Source: Spongilla lacustris
Lineage: Eukaryota; Porifera; Demospongiae; Spongillida; Spongillidae
Reading direction: 5' to 3'
DNA length: 64,000 bases
Assembly (NCBI GenBank): GCA_949361645.1
Contig: OX442415.1
Coordinates: forward strand, 6,488,899 to 6,552,898
The translations under genes and the position numbers were made by a program. Of the stretch, positions 11,301 through 21,933 are shown piece after piece. Each line of letters starts with the position of its first letter. Positions within the stretch are counted from its first letter, which is position 1. The notes under the pieces were generated by a model, which saw nothing but the letters and a program-made list of their open reading frames with translations, did not search any database and was not told where the DNA came from.

Positions 11301-12424
11301 CACAAGCAGAGTGGTGGGAGGGTCAGCAATATACAGGTCTTCAATAGGCAGGCTATGAGACTAAATGGTTGCTTTCCCAAGAACACCATTTATACATGGC
11401 AGAGGGTTTCTGACAGAGGCTTGACCTGCTAATCATAGCAAAAGCCCCCCTTTCAACACACTAGAAACATCCTTTGCCCTATCTATAAGCAGGTAGGTGG
11501 GTGCATTAAAACATTAAACATTGTTTACTTCCTAAAAAAATGCAGTGCTTGTACACTCACATGCAGTTTCTTGCTGCAAGGTCCCTATGAACAAGTCTTT
11601 TATCAGTCAAGTAGCTCATCCCTCTGGCTATGTCCAAACACATGGAGGTCAGAACATGGCAAGATAATCCCTGTACAATGGTAGAGTCACAAATCAAACA
11701 AAAGTCACATAATTAAACATACCTTTGGGTACTGGTCAGTCTTTGTGAAGGACCTGGCATGCTGAAGGTATTTCTTAAGGTTTCCATTAGCCATGAAGGG
11801 GAGCACCATTAGCGGTACTTCATCAGGTGAGTCCAGACACATTCCCACCAATCCCAAAACATTGGGATGACTGAAAGACTTCATTAATGAACACTCTTCT
11901 AAGAAACTTCTCATGACACTTTCTGAGAAATTATCTGCGTAGGGATATTAAGTAAACTCAACACATAGTGCGTATAAATATGTGAGCAAACATGAGGTAC
12001 AAAGGCAATACACACTAGCATGAATGCAGGATAAGCACTAATATCAGCTGTGTTTGTTTCCAAGCACAACATGATGCCTATTATCTATTTATGTTTTGGC
12101 GTTTGTACATGATTTGTATTTAAAGTAAATAGTCTACAAGTACATATGTTTACCTTTGCATTATATGCTTAGCTTACTTTTGCCCCTACACATTTAGATG
12201 AAGCCGCACAGAAAGATTTTTAAAAGATTGTACTAAACAAAATAAAATATGAATTGGTCAAACAATGACTTATGGACATACTTTTGGCTGACTTCACAGC
12301 AACTTCTTGCTTTTGACCATCCTTTGTTGTCAGTGTAGCATGATACACAATACCAAATTCACCTGAGTATTAAGCATATAAAATAGGGTAGGATATTGTC
12401 ATATGAAGTGTTGTAGTAATGTAC

Positions 12425-13069
12425 CTGAACCACATGGCTGCTCATCCATATGGAGCTGGTCATAGTGGACCAAAACATCCTCAAAATGGTACCTATCACA
12501 CTCTGATTTGTACAATTTTTGACTCTCAGCTCCTAAAGTAAAAGTGCAGCACCATCATGACTGTTGCAATTATCTGATAATGTGCAATTAATAAACTTAC
12601 CAAGACTGGAGATATGAGTTCGGACAAATCCAAGTTCATTAGTCATAACTTGCTCTCTATGAGCAACAGAGCATTAGGATCAGCTATGCTTACTTATAGT
12701 CATTAATGTCAGACAGTACTAACAGCTTGAGTTATCTAGAAGTTTATCTTCAAGCCATATTGATGGATTGTGTGTAACTAATGGGTAGACCAATTTTCAC
12801 TCAAGCTCTACTCACATAAGTGCATTCGTGCCTATACAAAACAATCACCCCCCTCTGCATAGGCCTGTACCCTTGTGTTAGTAGATCCTCAACCTGTTTG
12901 GGCAGGAGTAATGGGCAGGAGCAATCTTAATACATGGTTTGGCTAGTTACTGGTGACACACCTGAGGCCATTCAGTGTATCTTATAATGGCAATTGTTGT
13001 TGGCGGGTCCTGAAACTTACATAATGTTTATCCACATCCAAAAACTACAGGCATAAAGCACATAAGTAT

Positions 13070-13119
<50 letters not shown>

Positions 13120-13124
13120 ATGGG

Positions 13125-13183
<59 letters not shown>

Positions 13184-14029
13184 GCATGGGTTTTTGTGTG
13201 TGTGTGCTGCTTGGTAGGATGAAGTAGGTACCTAGGAGTGTACTGTTGTAAGCTTTCCTATTCTGTGGGGATGTTTTGGGTCATTTTGTATTGCATAGGT
13301 CCCTATGTATAAAAGTACTCACCATCAATTGCAGCATAGTGCAGCAATTACTAAATAATAATAGCAATAAAGCTCCATGTTCGTTTGATTTCTTATAGAC
13401 ATTTTCAATTTTGTTGTGCTGTTTGATGGATTCAATTTGCAATTGAGCTCCATTATAACACTTAAGGATGCAGATGAACATTGAAAGGTTAGGAGCTGTC
13501 AGAAAAGATAAACAATCACTACAGTGAACCAAAACCTAAGCATGATTCACTGAATTGGCCATTCAATGAAGTGGAAGGCATATAAATGTATTAATCTAAC
13601 AAATAGCTATGACATCAATGTTAGACCAAGTGGCCAGAGGAGGGGAAAGGATGGTGGGTATTGTACCCATTGCATTCTCTCATAGTATATGATAGCAGGT
13701 TTTTATTAAACTTTTGTTCATATAGCAGGCTCTGAATTATATATGAAAATGTATACTAGCCTGATTATTTGTATATCTTAAAATGCGATTCTCTCCGAAC
13801 TTCAAGATGAATTGTTACTACATCTGTATTTCATATTGGATGCATGATTACCTCAGGAGTAATTGCTTATTTGGACATGATGATTACCTTTTTTCATTTT
13901 GTTTATGTCTTTGAAAAAGAACAGTGGCAGCAATCACAACACCCACTATCAGAATGCCCACCAAGATGGAGACAGGCACTCCTACTCCCAAGCCAACTGT
14001 TGGGAAAGACTTTTCATATGAAACAGTTT
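12425..14029 (-). CDS. transmembrane and juxtamembrane exons
   Basis: Exon 14029-13888 encodes a short ectodomain stalk (ETVSYEKSFPTVG) and a hydrophobic helix rich in V, I, L, G and A (GVPVSILVGILIVGVVIAAT). The basic stop-transfer segment FQRHKQNEKR follows. Exons 12656-12601 and 12532-12425 continue in frame (REQVMTNELGFV; then AESQKLYKSECDRYHFEDV) up to the glycine-loop exon. Phases match at each junction: AG plus A gives R, and G plus GA gives G. This fixes the membrane topology of the right receptor copy: N-terminus outside, kinase inside. These exons carry no lesion that I can see. They belong to the gene at 8082-16007. Confidence 0.75.
13073..13207. repeat. (TG)n microsatellite
   Basis: Two long TG blocks separated by a CATGGGTTTTTG unit that itself recurs at the end. 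It lies in an intron of the right receptor copy. Confidence 0.9.
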
Positions 14030-15374
14030 CTGTCATCATAGGTACACTCAGTATGCAGGTATATAAAAAGTAATCGTAACATTCTGACATTTGGTAAGTT
14101 TTATTTTGTATTAACTTCTTGATATTAAAAATATTATTATATAAACCACAGCCAGATATGAACAATACCAATGAAGAAAAAAAATTATAATCTCCCAAAC
14201 TATGGTGATCAGAGTAATATACAGCAAATGGAAAGACATATTAGGGCACATTTTCTGCTATAAAACTGTGACACAGTAACAAATTAAGCATGTATACATG
14301 CATAATTTGTATATGTCTCCTGAATTGCCAAAACAGCAAAGAGGCTTGTGACTAAAAACTAATGAAATGGTACTACATAGAAAAAGCCTTAATGTGCATA
14401 TACTGAAAACGAAGATTTCAACATTTGACCATTGATGTATGTGTGGTTAATAGCATGGAGCCAATTGATTGTTATGTATCTGAATCAATCTAGCAATATA
14501 TCATATCATACTAAATCTCATGTACATGTAATCCTCAGGCCAAATGCACACTTTGTGCAGGTCTACCTGTTAATGATGAAGTTGAGGGGTACATTGATGT
14601 CGATTCGACTGTAGGCATTAATGCTGCATGTGTGTAATAGGATAACAAATAAATACGAAATGCAATAGTAATGATCAAACCCTTTTAACTATATATGTTT
14701 CTAGATATGTGTTTTAAAGCTTTTTGCACCATTCACACATTCTCACAAAAGAATATTTATTTTGTACTTGCAGAACTACCTATATTTCTGTCATACTAAA
14801 ATAATCTATCAGTATAATAGCTTGATTGACTGGGTAATGAATCCAGTTTTGAATAATATATAGTGCAACATTACAATAGCTGCATTACACATGAAGTTTT
14901 AACCTGATATGTATATATACTTGGTGTTGATATATTTCAGAGGCGTTGTTTTACATCTTCTTTAGTGATGCAATAAACATTATACATGTCCAGAGGTCTT
15001 TAAGTTTACAGTACATACACACTCTTTCCACGTAGCGGTCCGCAGCTGTGGGAATTAGGGTCTGGGTACGAGACTAAGCAGGAAGGCTCAAAAAGAGCTA
15101 GGAGTAGAACATCTGTTTCATCAAAGCGGATGTGTAATAAGGCATGTTTACCATACTGCTAGACGCTCAGGCTAAAGTTTGCGCGACAATTGCGCGCTAT
15201 ATGATATATTAAGTGTAAATAAACAGGTTCATATACACGTGTGTACAAGAAAAGCCGCATTTTTTTCGTTCTAAGCAAATCAGATCAGAAACTCAATGGC
15301 TGATTTTTTCCAAACTGATCATGCATGTCTTTTCCGTGCACATTTTATAACGTACATGTATATAATTAACTCAC
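14030..15374 (-). other. 1.35-kb intron, nothing recognised
   Basis: AT-rich intron between the ectodomain exon and the transmembrane exon of the right receptor. No additional exon with matching phase 1 borders was found. Confidence 0.5.
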
Positions 15375-16007
15375 CTAGTATATAAAGTTGGATGGCCACA
15401 TTTTCGTTGTCAAGAGCTTCATCCAAACATATCCTAACTTCCATGCTCTCAGTGATGGGGTTAGGAAACGTTTTGCAAAACCATGGGAGCGATGTTGGAT
15501 AGCAGCACGTGAGTAATCTGATCCTACAAATTCAGGTGTGGATGCTCCTCCTGTGCATGGACAGGAATCGGGGCTATTGTACTCTGTCCCCCCGGCGGCA
15601 TATGTGTACACGTGTTGCCTGTTTCCAGGTGACCCGTAGGTGATGCTAACCCCATCGACGTAGTACTTTTCGATATCCCATCTCAGTCCAACGATGCGCA
15701 TGCTATTGAAAGCGTCAGGCGATCCTATCTGATAGCCAAGGAAACTTCCGCAAACCTTTTGGTAGCTAGCTCCGCTTGTGGTTATATTCACCGAGTCACA
15801 AAGTGCACTGTCTTTCTTTTCGCAAGACGCTCCTGTAGGTGACCAAACCGTTTGCCACGGATAAGGACACTGCTGCGTTGGATCGGACATATTCAGATAG
15901 CCGACCTTTACCCACTGTCGGCCTGGTTCGTTAGGGAGAATAAATGAAGCAGCAAGATCTCCAAGCACCATGCTCAGAGCGCAGATAGTAAGACAGGATG
16001 ATGCCAT
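15375..16007 (-). pseudogene. exon 1: signal peptide plus cysteine-rich ectodomain (broken)
   Basis: It starts MASSCLTICALSMVLGD, a plausible signal peptide, after an acceptor-like TTTGCCTCCAAG, so a 5' UTR exon probably lies upstream. The domain shows VGYLNMSDPTQQCP, VCGSFLGYQIGSPDAF, YYVDGVSITYGSPG and CPCTGG. After GSDY about 97 nt are missing relative to the intact copy at 53860, removing YCESG and DVLWDR and shifting frame. The remaining PWFCK and EVRICLDE codons follow in another frame up to the donor at 15374. I recall this domain from many sponge and cnidarian secreted or membrane proteins. It has no enzymatic role I can name. Confidence 0.8.
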
Positions 16008-16204
16008 ACTGATTATCACGGCTAGAAACTTGGAGGCAAATAAAAAAGTTAAAAAGTCCATGGTATAATTGCGTAATGACAATATCCTTTATGCACCTAT
16101 CAATGGGAAGTGCAACCCCCCCAATCCGGGACATAGGAGTTTTGACATTTATTAAACCAAACGCCCCAGGCCCATGGTTGGGGGTTATGCCATTTGCTGT
16201 TGAC

Positions 16205-16303
16205 CACACCCAATGTCAAATATAGGTTCAGACCAAACAGCAGACAGCTGTGTTGGTGTGGTAACATCAGATAACAGAGCAACATTTTGTGGCGAGGATG
16301 GAA
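16205..16303 (-). pseudogene. FN3 exon 5, truncated
   Basis: After the acceptor TTCTAG it reads PSSPQNVALLSD then TQLSAVWSEP, the first strand and tryptophan of an FN3 domain. Similarity then stops at about 16205. The exon is about 200 nt short and has no donor in the right place. Confidence 0.6.
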
Positions 16304-16447
16304 CTAGAAACAGAATATGTGCAATAGGATAAGAATCAAAATATTAGTGCAAATGCACCACCATTGTGTGTACAGAATAATTTAGCCGCAACAAGATATG
16401 GAATTTTCAGTTATGTAAGTGAGGCTGCCAGATAATGCTGATATTAC

Positions 16448-16774
16448 CTGATTCAGTTGTTTGCACAGTGACAATGGTTGAAGGGCTTCCTTCTCCCACT
16501 GATGTATTAGAAGTCACATAGCAACTGTATTGTGTGTATGGGTTGAGTCCAGTGAGAGTTACAGCCAGTGTTGTCCCATTCACCACAGATATAATGGTGG
16601 GTACATTTGATCCAATCACTTGCTCAGGATATGCTTGATTATTAGAAGTGTTACAGTACACAGAGTAACTAGTGATGATACCATTCTTGGGTATAGGTGC
16701 AGACCAACTTGCAGACAGGTGTGTTGAAGAACCAGCAACAGGAGCCAGAGCAAAGTTTGTAGGTGATGATGGAA
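16448..16774 (-). CDS. FN3 exon 4 (intact)
   Basis: This 327-nt exon begins and ends in phase 1 and encodes one fibronectin type III module. LSASWSAP carries the core tryptophan, followed by GIITSYSVYC and the tyrosine-corner stretch LTGLNPYTQYSCYVT, then NTSVGEGSPS. Acceptor TTCTAG and donor GTAATA are both present. FN3 modules are extracellular spacers or binding units. The symmetric phase allows insertion or loss without frame change. It is closest to the other FN3 exons in this array. With its neighbours broken it is probably not translated as part of a full receptor. Confidence 0.75.
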
Positions 16775-16876
16775 CTAGAAATAGAACATATAACTTGTAT
16801 TAATTACAGGCCTAGCTCCTATACAGGTAAATTTTTAATTTAATTTCAGTTCAATTGTAAATAAACATGTTTTTAC

Positions 16877-17182
16877 CTGATTGAGCAGTTAGGACAGTGA
16901 CTATGGTTGAAGGGCTTCCTTCTCCCACTGATGTATTAGCAGTCACATAGCAACTATATTGTGTGTATGGGTTGAGTCCAGTGAGTGCAACAGCCAGTGT
17001 TGTCCCATTCAATACAGATCTAATGGTTGGCTTATTTGATCCAATCACTTGCTCAGGATATGATTGGTTATCAGAAGTGTTACAGTACACAGAGTAACCA
17101 GTGATGATACCATTCTTGGGTACAGGTGCAGACCAACTAGCAGACTGTTAAGCCAGAGCAAAGTTTGAAGGTGATGATGGAA
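16877..17182 (-). pseudogene. FN3 exon 3 with in-frame deletion and stop
   Basis: The exon is 306 nt, exactly 21 nt shorter than exon 4. The deletion joins FALA to QSASW and creates a TAA at 17148-17150. The remainder (GIITGYSVYC, LTGLNPYTQYSC, GEGSPSTIV) stays in frame to a normal phase 1 donor. The splice sites look functional, so the stop is the only clear defect. Confidence 0.75.
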
Positions 17183-17485
17183 CTAGAAATAGAACCAATG
17201 TCTTGTATAAATTACAAGTGTAGCTCTTATACATGTAAATATGTTTTCATTTCAGTTGAATTTTACTGCATGCAATTTACAAGCATCAATTGTAACTAAG
17301 CATATTGTTACCTGATTGAGCAGTTTGGACAGTGGCATTGGTTGAAGGGCTTCCTTCTCCCATTGATGTATTTGCAGTCACATAGCAACTGTATTGTGTG
17401 TATGGGTTGAGTCCGGTGAGTGTAACTCCCTCCTCGTACATGTACACCACCCTTACCCCATGCATATTGACAACTTTGGTGCAGC

Positions 17486-17601
17486 GTCGCCTGTGCACGA
17501 CTGCCAACTAGTCTTGTGAATCATGCACTAGGTGACCCATGGAGTCGCCTGTGCACGACTGCCAACTAGTCTTGTGAATCATGCACTAGGTGACCCATGG
17601 A
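17486..17601. repeat. 58-bp tandem duplication
   Basis: Two identical adjacent units (17486-17543 and 17544-17601) starting GTCGCCTGTGCACGACTGCC, overlapping the end of the recombinase frame. They could be remnants of split direct repeats of a YR element or a late duplication. Confidence 0.8.
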
Positions 17602-18271
17602 AAAATATCTTTGCATCATGCTTACTGGACATGTGGCTGTGCCCGTATGAGCGATCACTAATGACGCACCCTCCCTGTATTGGTCTGTCTTACTGGACGT
17701 AATGTTTATTACCATGCCCTCGGTGTTAAAGGCCACGTCAGCACATCTTAGCTTCAGTAACTCCTCACATCTTAGGAAACCCGCAAATGCTACAAGGCAG
17801 ATGGCCAGTAAGCGGACCTCTGTAAGGGAAGGGGATGGCCCAGCTGCTTCTACCATGGCCAGTAACATCTCTGCTGTAACAGGTTCCTTACACTTTTTGG
17901 GCTTAGCTAGTTCCCGCCTAAGGCCACCCAAAGTAGCTTGCACTATGGGGGACCAAAACAGCATATACTGCCTCCTCTACAGCTGATTTTGACTGAACGG
18001 ACTCACTTAGGTGCTGCAAGTACAGCACCAAATGGATCTCCTGTACAGGGAAGCTTGGGACCCCCCGTCTGGCCTCTGCCCATGTCTTCCACCTCTGAAA
18101 GGCTCCTAGATATTTCTTAGTGGTAGAGTCAGCCTTACATCTCAGGACTGTAGCTGGCAATGCTTTGGCCAGCCGCCTAAGCTCTGGGTCCTCCAGGTTT
18201 GACAGCAGAGGCCAGACTCCAGAGGAGAATACATCTACGGCAGAAAGAAAACAAGATGGCCATAACAGCAT
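17566..18271 (-). pseudogene. tyrosine recombinase (DIRS-type), frameshifted and truncated
   Basis: Two overlapping frames together cover the N-terminal core-binding region (RCKADSTTKKYLGAFQRWK; LVLYLQHL) and the start of the catalytic region. The latter has GFLRCEELLKLRCADV with the first catalytic arginine, then ITSSKTDQYREG. They join through a one-base shift near 17950 (EAVYAV to FWSPIVQATLGG). The HxxR and final tyrosine parts are absent; the frame ends at HDSQD in the 58-bp repeat. In an intact element this enzyme would integrate circular cDNA. It is inactive here. Confidence 0.75.
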
Positions 18272-18359
18272 GGAACATATACCAACACTGCCCTTGTCAC
18301 TACATGTACATGCCTACTACGTGCGTTGCTTGAATATGTGCATCCTGTTCTGAACACCT

Positions 18360-18850
18360 TGTCAACACGCATAGGTTGACACCAGCCAAACGGCTGAACA
18401 CACATCCGTCAACACGCATAGGTTGACACCAGCCAAACGGCTGAACACCTTGTCAACACACAAAGGTTGACACCAGCCAAACGGCTGAACACCTTGTCAA
18501 CACACATAGGTTGACACCAGCCAAACGGCTGAACACCTTGTCAACACACATAGGTTGACACCAGCCAAACGACTGAACACACATCCATCAACACGCATAG
18601 GCTGACACCAGCCAAACGGCTGAACACCTTGTCCAGCCAAACGGCTGAACACCTTGTCCAGCCAAACGGCTGAACACCTTGTCAACACACATAGGTTGAC
18701 ACCAGCCAAACGGCTGAACACCTTGTCAACACACATAGGTTGACACCAGCCAAACGGCTGAACACCTTGTCAACACACATAGGTTGACACCAGCCAAACG
18801 GCTGAACACCTTGTCAACACACATAGGTTGACACCAGCCAAACGGCTGAA
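18360..18850. repeat. 44-bp minisatellite with AGCCAAACGGCT
   Basis: About twelve copies of a unit of the form CAACACACATAGGTTGACAC plus CAGCCAAACGGCTGAACACC. Two units are reduced to about 24 bp. The core AGCCAAACGGCT is an imperfect palindrome. The array sits exactly between the RT and recombinase frames of the DIRS-like element. Confidence 0.9.
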
Positions 18851-18920
18851 CATATATCAGACAACACGTCTAGGTTGACATCAGCACAAGCTGCCAAAAA
18901 ATGAGGTCCCATGCATAAGT

Positions 18921-20882
18921 TCAGAAGCGAATTTTCAATGCCAACATAGCTGTATTAGGATGCTTGTGATCAAACAAGGCTGATCCAGACCTACCAGGCT
19001 GTACCAGTTCTGTGTACAGGGGTAATGATACCATATCTACAACAAATGGTGCAAACGAAACTCCATCTGGGCATAGTACGGGCCAATAGTGGGCTGACTG
19101 CCATGCAGGTACTACGAGAGTACCTTGGGCTTTGCAAACCTCTGCATGCCCTATTACCCTTGCCACTAGACATGGTGGAGGACACCACCAATTATTTTCC
19201 CCACCCCAATCAGCAGTAAAGGAATCCACTGCTTCAGAACCAGGACAAGCATATTGGGAGTTAAAACGCTCCAACTGAGAATTGTAATGTGTGGCAAATC
19301 TATCCACTGTATGAGGGCCCCACAAATCATTCAATGCTTCAAACAAACTTGGGTCCAACGACCAGTCATCATGGTCCACAATCCGGCTGATATAATCTGC
19401 CATATGATTCTCTTCCCGTGGAATCCATTCGGGCTCTAACCGAATGTTATTAGCTAAACATAGCCCAAAAACAGCAACAGCCTCTGACTGCAGATGTGGC
19501 TTAGCACTCCCAACTCGCAAAATGCGCACCACGTTTTGGTTATCAGTGAACCAACGCACCCTCATATTATTCAGTTTACTGGCAATGGCCTGTAAAACCC
19601 TACACACTGCCACCAGTTCCCTCCAGGTGGAACTTTGCTTGGCTTCATGCTCTAACCAGTTCCCTTGTGCCACATGCATACCATGCTCCACCATATACCC
19701 TCCATATCCTGTATTACTTGCATCTGAGTATGCGATTCTAACAGCAGATGGGCTGTGCCATATAGGCTGACCATTGACTTTTCCTATGGACTGCTTCCAG
19801 AAGGTGAGCTCCATTTTTGCATCTGCTGATAGTTTTAGTATCTCGCACCATGCATTCCTAGTTTGAAGCATTGCATACAAACCCCTAGTCATAAATCTGG
19901 CTATGGGACCAAACGCTAGACCCATTGAAATAATTTTACCAATCAAGCTGGCTATGTGTCTAGCACCTGCATAATCCTGCATGCAAGCATCCTCTAATAA
20001 CCTCCTGAGATTGGTTAGCTTCTTTTCAGGTACAGACACCTGCCCATGCTCTAGATCAATGGTAAAACCAAGCCACTGCAACTTCTGTGTTGGGGCCCAT
20101 GTTGATTTAGCCTTGTTGACAACAAATCCTGCCTTAGACAAGGTACTCTTTACCCACTGACTAGTAATGCCTGCCTCCCTTTCACCCGCAACTGCACAAA
20201 TACCATCATCCAAGTAAAGAATAGCTTTTTGGCCTTTACCCCGCCACAATCGCACTAAAGGCCGCAATAGTTTAGTAAAAACATATGGTGCTGTGGATAA
20301 CCCAAATGGCAACACAGTGAAAACAAAATACTTCCCTCCCCACTCAAAACCCAAATATTTTTGGTGATGCGGCAAAATATCAACATGATGGTAACCAGAC
20401 TTAAGATCAAACGAAAACATCCACTCACCTGGTTTGAATAGCAACATAGCCAAACGCATATCCTCATACTTACAACTCTGTTTCAACAAAAAACGATTAA
20501 CATGCCTTAGGTTCACTACTAATCGTTTCTTCCCACTACCACTACATACAACTGAAATAGGACTGCACACATGCGGTTGTTCATCAACTCTATCAACATG
20601 TCCACCCTCTAGCAATTCTTTTATTGCTATCTCAACAAACTCAGCTTCTACAATTGCTGAACGTTGGTTAGCACGACAGTAGTGTGTGGGTTCTGCTACA
20701 AAAGGTAATACATATCCCTTAACAATGGTATCTATAAGCCATGGAGAAGCACACAATTCATCTCGCCAAAAATCCACGCATTTACCCAGGCCCCCTTTTA
20801 CAGAGTGTACATCATTGCTTATAGACCCATCCTGCTGAAAATCCCAGCACCTACCACCCACATCCTCACTATCAGGTGTCAA
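18921..20882 (-). CDS. DIRS-like reverse transcriptase / RNase H
   Basis: A single open frame of about 650 residues. The RT palm shows KKRLVVNLRHVNRF, FSFDLKSGYHHVDI, LPFGLSTAPYVFTKLLRP and the catalytic YLDDG. The RNase H region shows AYSDASNTGYGG, STWRELVAV, WFTDNQN and ENHMADYISR. It then continues with DRFATHYN and WWCPPPCLVARVI, a tail typical of this family. It would copy element RNA into DNA. The frame has no ATG at its beginning and stays open upstream to 20939, so the true start is uncertain. It is the best-preserved coding unit of this element, but the recombinase partner is broken. Confidence 0.85.
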   Translation of the reverse strand: MTPDSEDVGGRCWDFQQDGSISNDVHSVKGGLGKCVDFWRDELCASPWLIDTIVKGYVLPFVAEPTHYCRANQRSAIVEAEFVEIAIKELLEGGHVDRVDEQPHVCSPISVVCSGSGKKRLVVNLRHVNRFLLKQSCKYEDMRLAMLLFKPGEWMFSFDLKSGYHHVDILPHHQKYLGFEWGGKYFVFTVLPFGLSTAPYVFTKLLRPLVRLWRGKGQKAILYLDDGICAVAGEREAGITSQWVKSTLSKAGFVVNKAKSTWAPTQKLQWLGFTIDLEHGQVSVPEKKLTNLRRLLEDACMQDYAGARHIASLIGKIISMGLAFGPIARFMTRGLYAMLQTRNAWCEILKLSADAKMELTFWKQSIGKVNGQPIWHSPSAVRIAYSDASNTGYGGYMVEHGMHVAQGNWLEHEAKQSSTWRELVAVCRVLQAIASKLNNMRVRWFTDNQNVVRILRVGSAKPHLQSEAVAVFGLCLANNIRLEPEWIPREENHMADYISRIVDHDDWSLDPSLFEALNDLWGPHTVDRFATHYNSQLERFNSQYACPGSEAVDSFTADWGGENNWWCPPPCLVARVIGHAEVCKAQGTLVVPAWQSAHYWPVLCPDGVSFAPFVVDMVSLPLYTELVQPGRSGSALFDHKHPNTAMLALKIRF

Positions 20883-21054
20883 AATTCCTTCATAATCAAC
20901 ACCCTTACTACTCGTTACCCCCTCATCTGACTCATGGAACTAGAAATAGAATATATACTTATATTAATTTGTCTAGCTCTTATAAAGGTAAAAGAATCTT
21001 TTCATTTCAGTTCAATTTTAGTGCAAGTTTCAAGCTTCAATTGCATATTGTTAC

Positions 21055-21381
21055 CTGATTGAGCAGTTTGGATAGTGGCAATGGTTGAAGGGCTTCCTTC
21101 TCCCAATGATGTATTAGCAGTCACATAGCAACTATATTGTGTGTATGGGTTGAGTCCAGTGAGTGTTACAGCCAGTGTAGTCCAATTCACTACAGATCTA
21201 ATGGTAGGCATATTTGATCCAATCCCTTGCTCAGGATATGATTGATTAGCAGAAGTGTTACAGTACACAGAGTAACCAGTGATATTACCATTGTTGGCTA
21301 TAGGTGCAGACCAACTAGCAGACAGCTGTGTTGGAGACTTAGGAAAAGACGCCAATGCAAAGTTTAGAGGTGGTGATGGCA
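21055..21381 (-). CDS. FN3 exon 1 (intact)
   Basis: A 327-nt phase 1-1 exon between acceptor TTCCAG and donor GTAACA. It reads PSPPLNFALASF, LSASWSAPIANNG, NITGYSVYC, LTGLNPYTQYSCYVT and ends TAQSG. The tryptophan and tyrosine-corner landmarks of FN3 are present. It is the most 5' FN3 exon of the minus-strand gene whose first exon is at 36915-37653. The 15.5 kb between them is filled with nested mobile elements. Confidence 0.75.
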
Positions 21382-21933
21382 CTGGAAATAGAATATGTAG
21401 TATGTGTAAATTAAAATGTTTTCAATGCAATTGGAGGACAAATTTGCAAAGCAAGTTACTACCTGTGATCCGCCTGCTTATGAATCAAGTGACTGAGGCG
21501 GATCTTTAAGCACTCAAACCTGGTACCTACTACGTGCTCATCAGCATCATACATGTAAGCTAATTACATGTTCACAAGCATCGGATGTGGTGCGCACCAA
21601 TTAGCACAATCGTACAGACAGGCAATGAACAGTGGTGCCAGGTGGTACGTACAGCGATGCCATTCTGTGAGTTAATCGTTAATCTGCATGAAATGATCCT
21701 GAATCCTGAATTCAGGATAGTGAGTTCTTCCGTTTATAACAACCATTGCAGCGAAAATTAAAATCATTAAAACATAGAAGCTGTTTGTTTCAACAATGGT
21801 GCGCACATTCTATATAGCATGGAATAATTTTTATCATTTAGAAAGCTGCCCAAACTTCAAGGAAACATAAGCACGCTCGTTGCTCTCGCTTACATAAATT
21901 AAATGATTAGCAATTTGTAGTTTGTAATGCTTA

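Larger units (their letters stand above)
8082..12362 (-). pseudogene. kinase-domain exons of the right copy
   Basis: The six exons read [52 protein letters not shown] and WAYGVTCWEVFS, ending at LELEVHQN plus stop at 8082-8084. The splice donor after the activation-loop exon is intact here (GTAAGT), whereas the left copy has TT. A (TA)n run after the DIY codons makes the exon 162 nt. One codon-completing base plus 161 leaves two over, so the rest is out of frame and a stop follows within about 25 codons. Confidence 0.85.
8082..16007 (-). pseudogene. receptor tyrosine kinase, full-length layout (right, inverted copy)
   Basis: In minus-strand order the exons are: 16007-15375 (signal peptide plus cysteine-rich domain), 14029-13888 (transmembrane), 12656-12601 and 12532-12425 (juxtamembrane), then kinase exons 12362-12282, 11934-11723, 11670-11561, 10372-10211, 8359-8223 and 8175-8082. 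Exon phases agree across the chain: exon 1 ends in phase 1, matching the transmembrane exon. Kinase exon lengths equal those of the left copy (81, 212, 110, 137, 94 nt), except 162 versus 159 in the activation-loop exon. That exon is out of frame in both copies, and exon 1 has lost about 97 nt. The layout implies a membrane receptor with one helix and a cytoplasmic tyrosine kinase. As it stands it cannot encode an intact kinase. Confidence 0.85.
17428..20934 (-). mobile_element. DIRS-like tyrosine-recombinase retrotransposon, degraded
   Basis: It contains a reverse transcriptase/RNase H frame (20882-18921) and, downstream, the tyrosine-recombinase part (18271-17566). That is the order expected for DIRS/Ngaro-type elements. 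No integrase, protease or LTR is present. A 44-bp minisatellite separates the two frames and a 58-bp direct repeat lies near the recombinase end. The recombinase has a frame break and lacks the C-terminal half of its active site, so the copy is inactive. Terminal repeats of the DIRS kind were not found; the ends may be missing. Confidence 0.75.
17312..20939 (-). pseudogene. FN3 exon 2, split by a DIRS-like element
   Basis: The 3' part of the exon (17312 to about 17427) encodes TLTGLNPYTQYSCYVTANTS and ends at a normal donor. Only the first few bases after the acceptor (TTCCAT, 20934-20939) remain of the 5' part. About 200 nt of the module are absent, replaced by 17428-20934. The insertion therefore came with a deletion. 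Confidence 0.7.

Noticed and set aside
13281..13532. 83-codon minus-strand frame between the transmembrane and juxtamembrane exons
   Set aside because: The transmembrane exon (ending AG) joins in frame directly to the exon at 12656. An extra exon here would need borders that are not present.
18360..18850. CRISPR array
   Set aside because: The units are continuous 44-bp tandem repeats without unique spacers, in an animal-type sequence.
18921..20939. Exonised DIRS reverse transcriptase fused to the FN3 gene (the frame is open through the FN3 acceptor at 20939)
   Set aside because: The FN3 phase at that acceptor reads TT CCA TGA, a stop. The RT frame is a different phase, so splicing would not fuse them.
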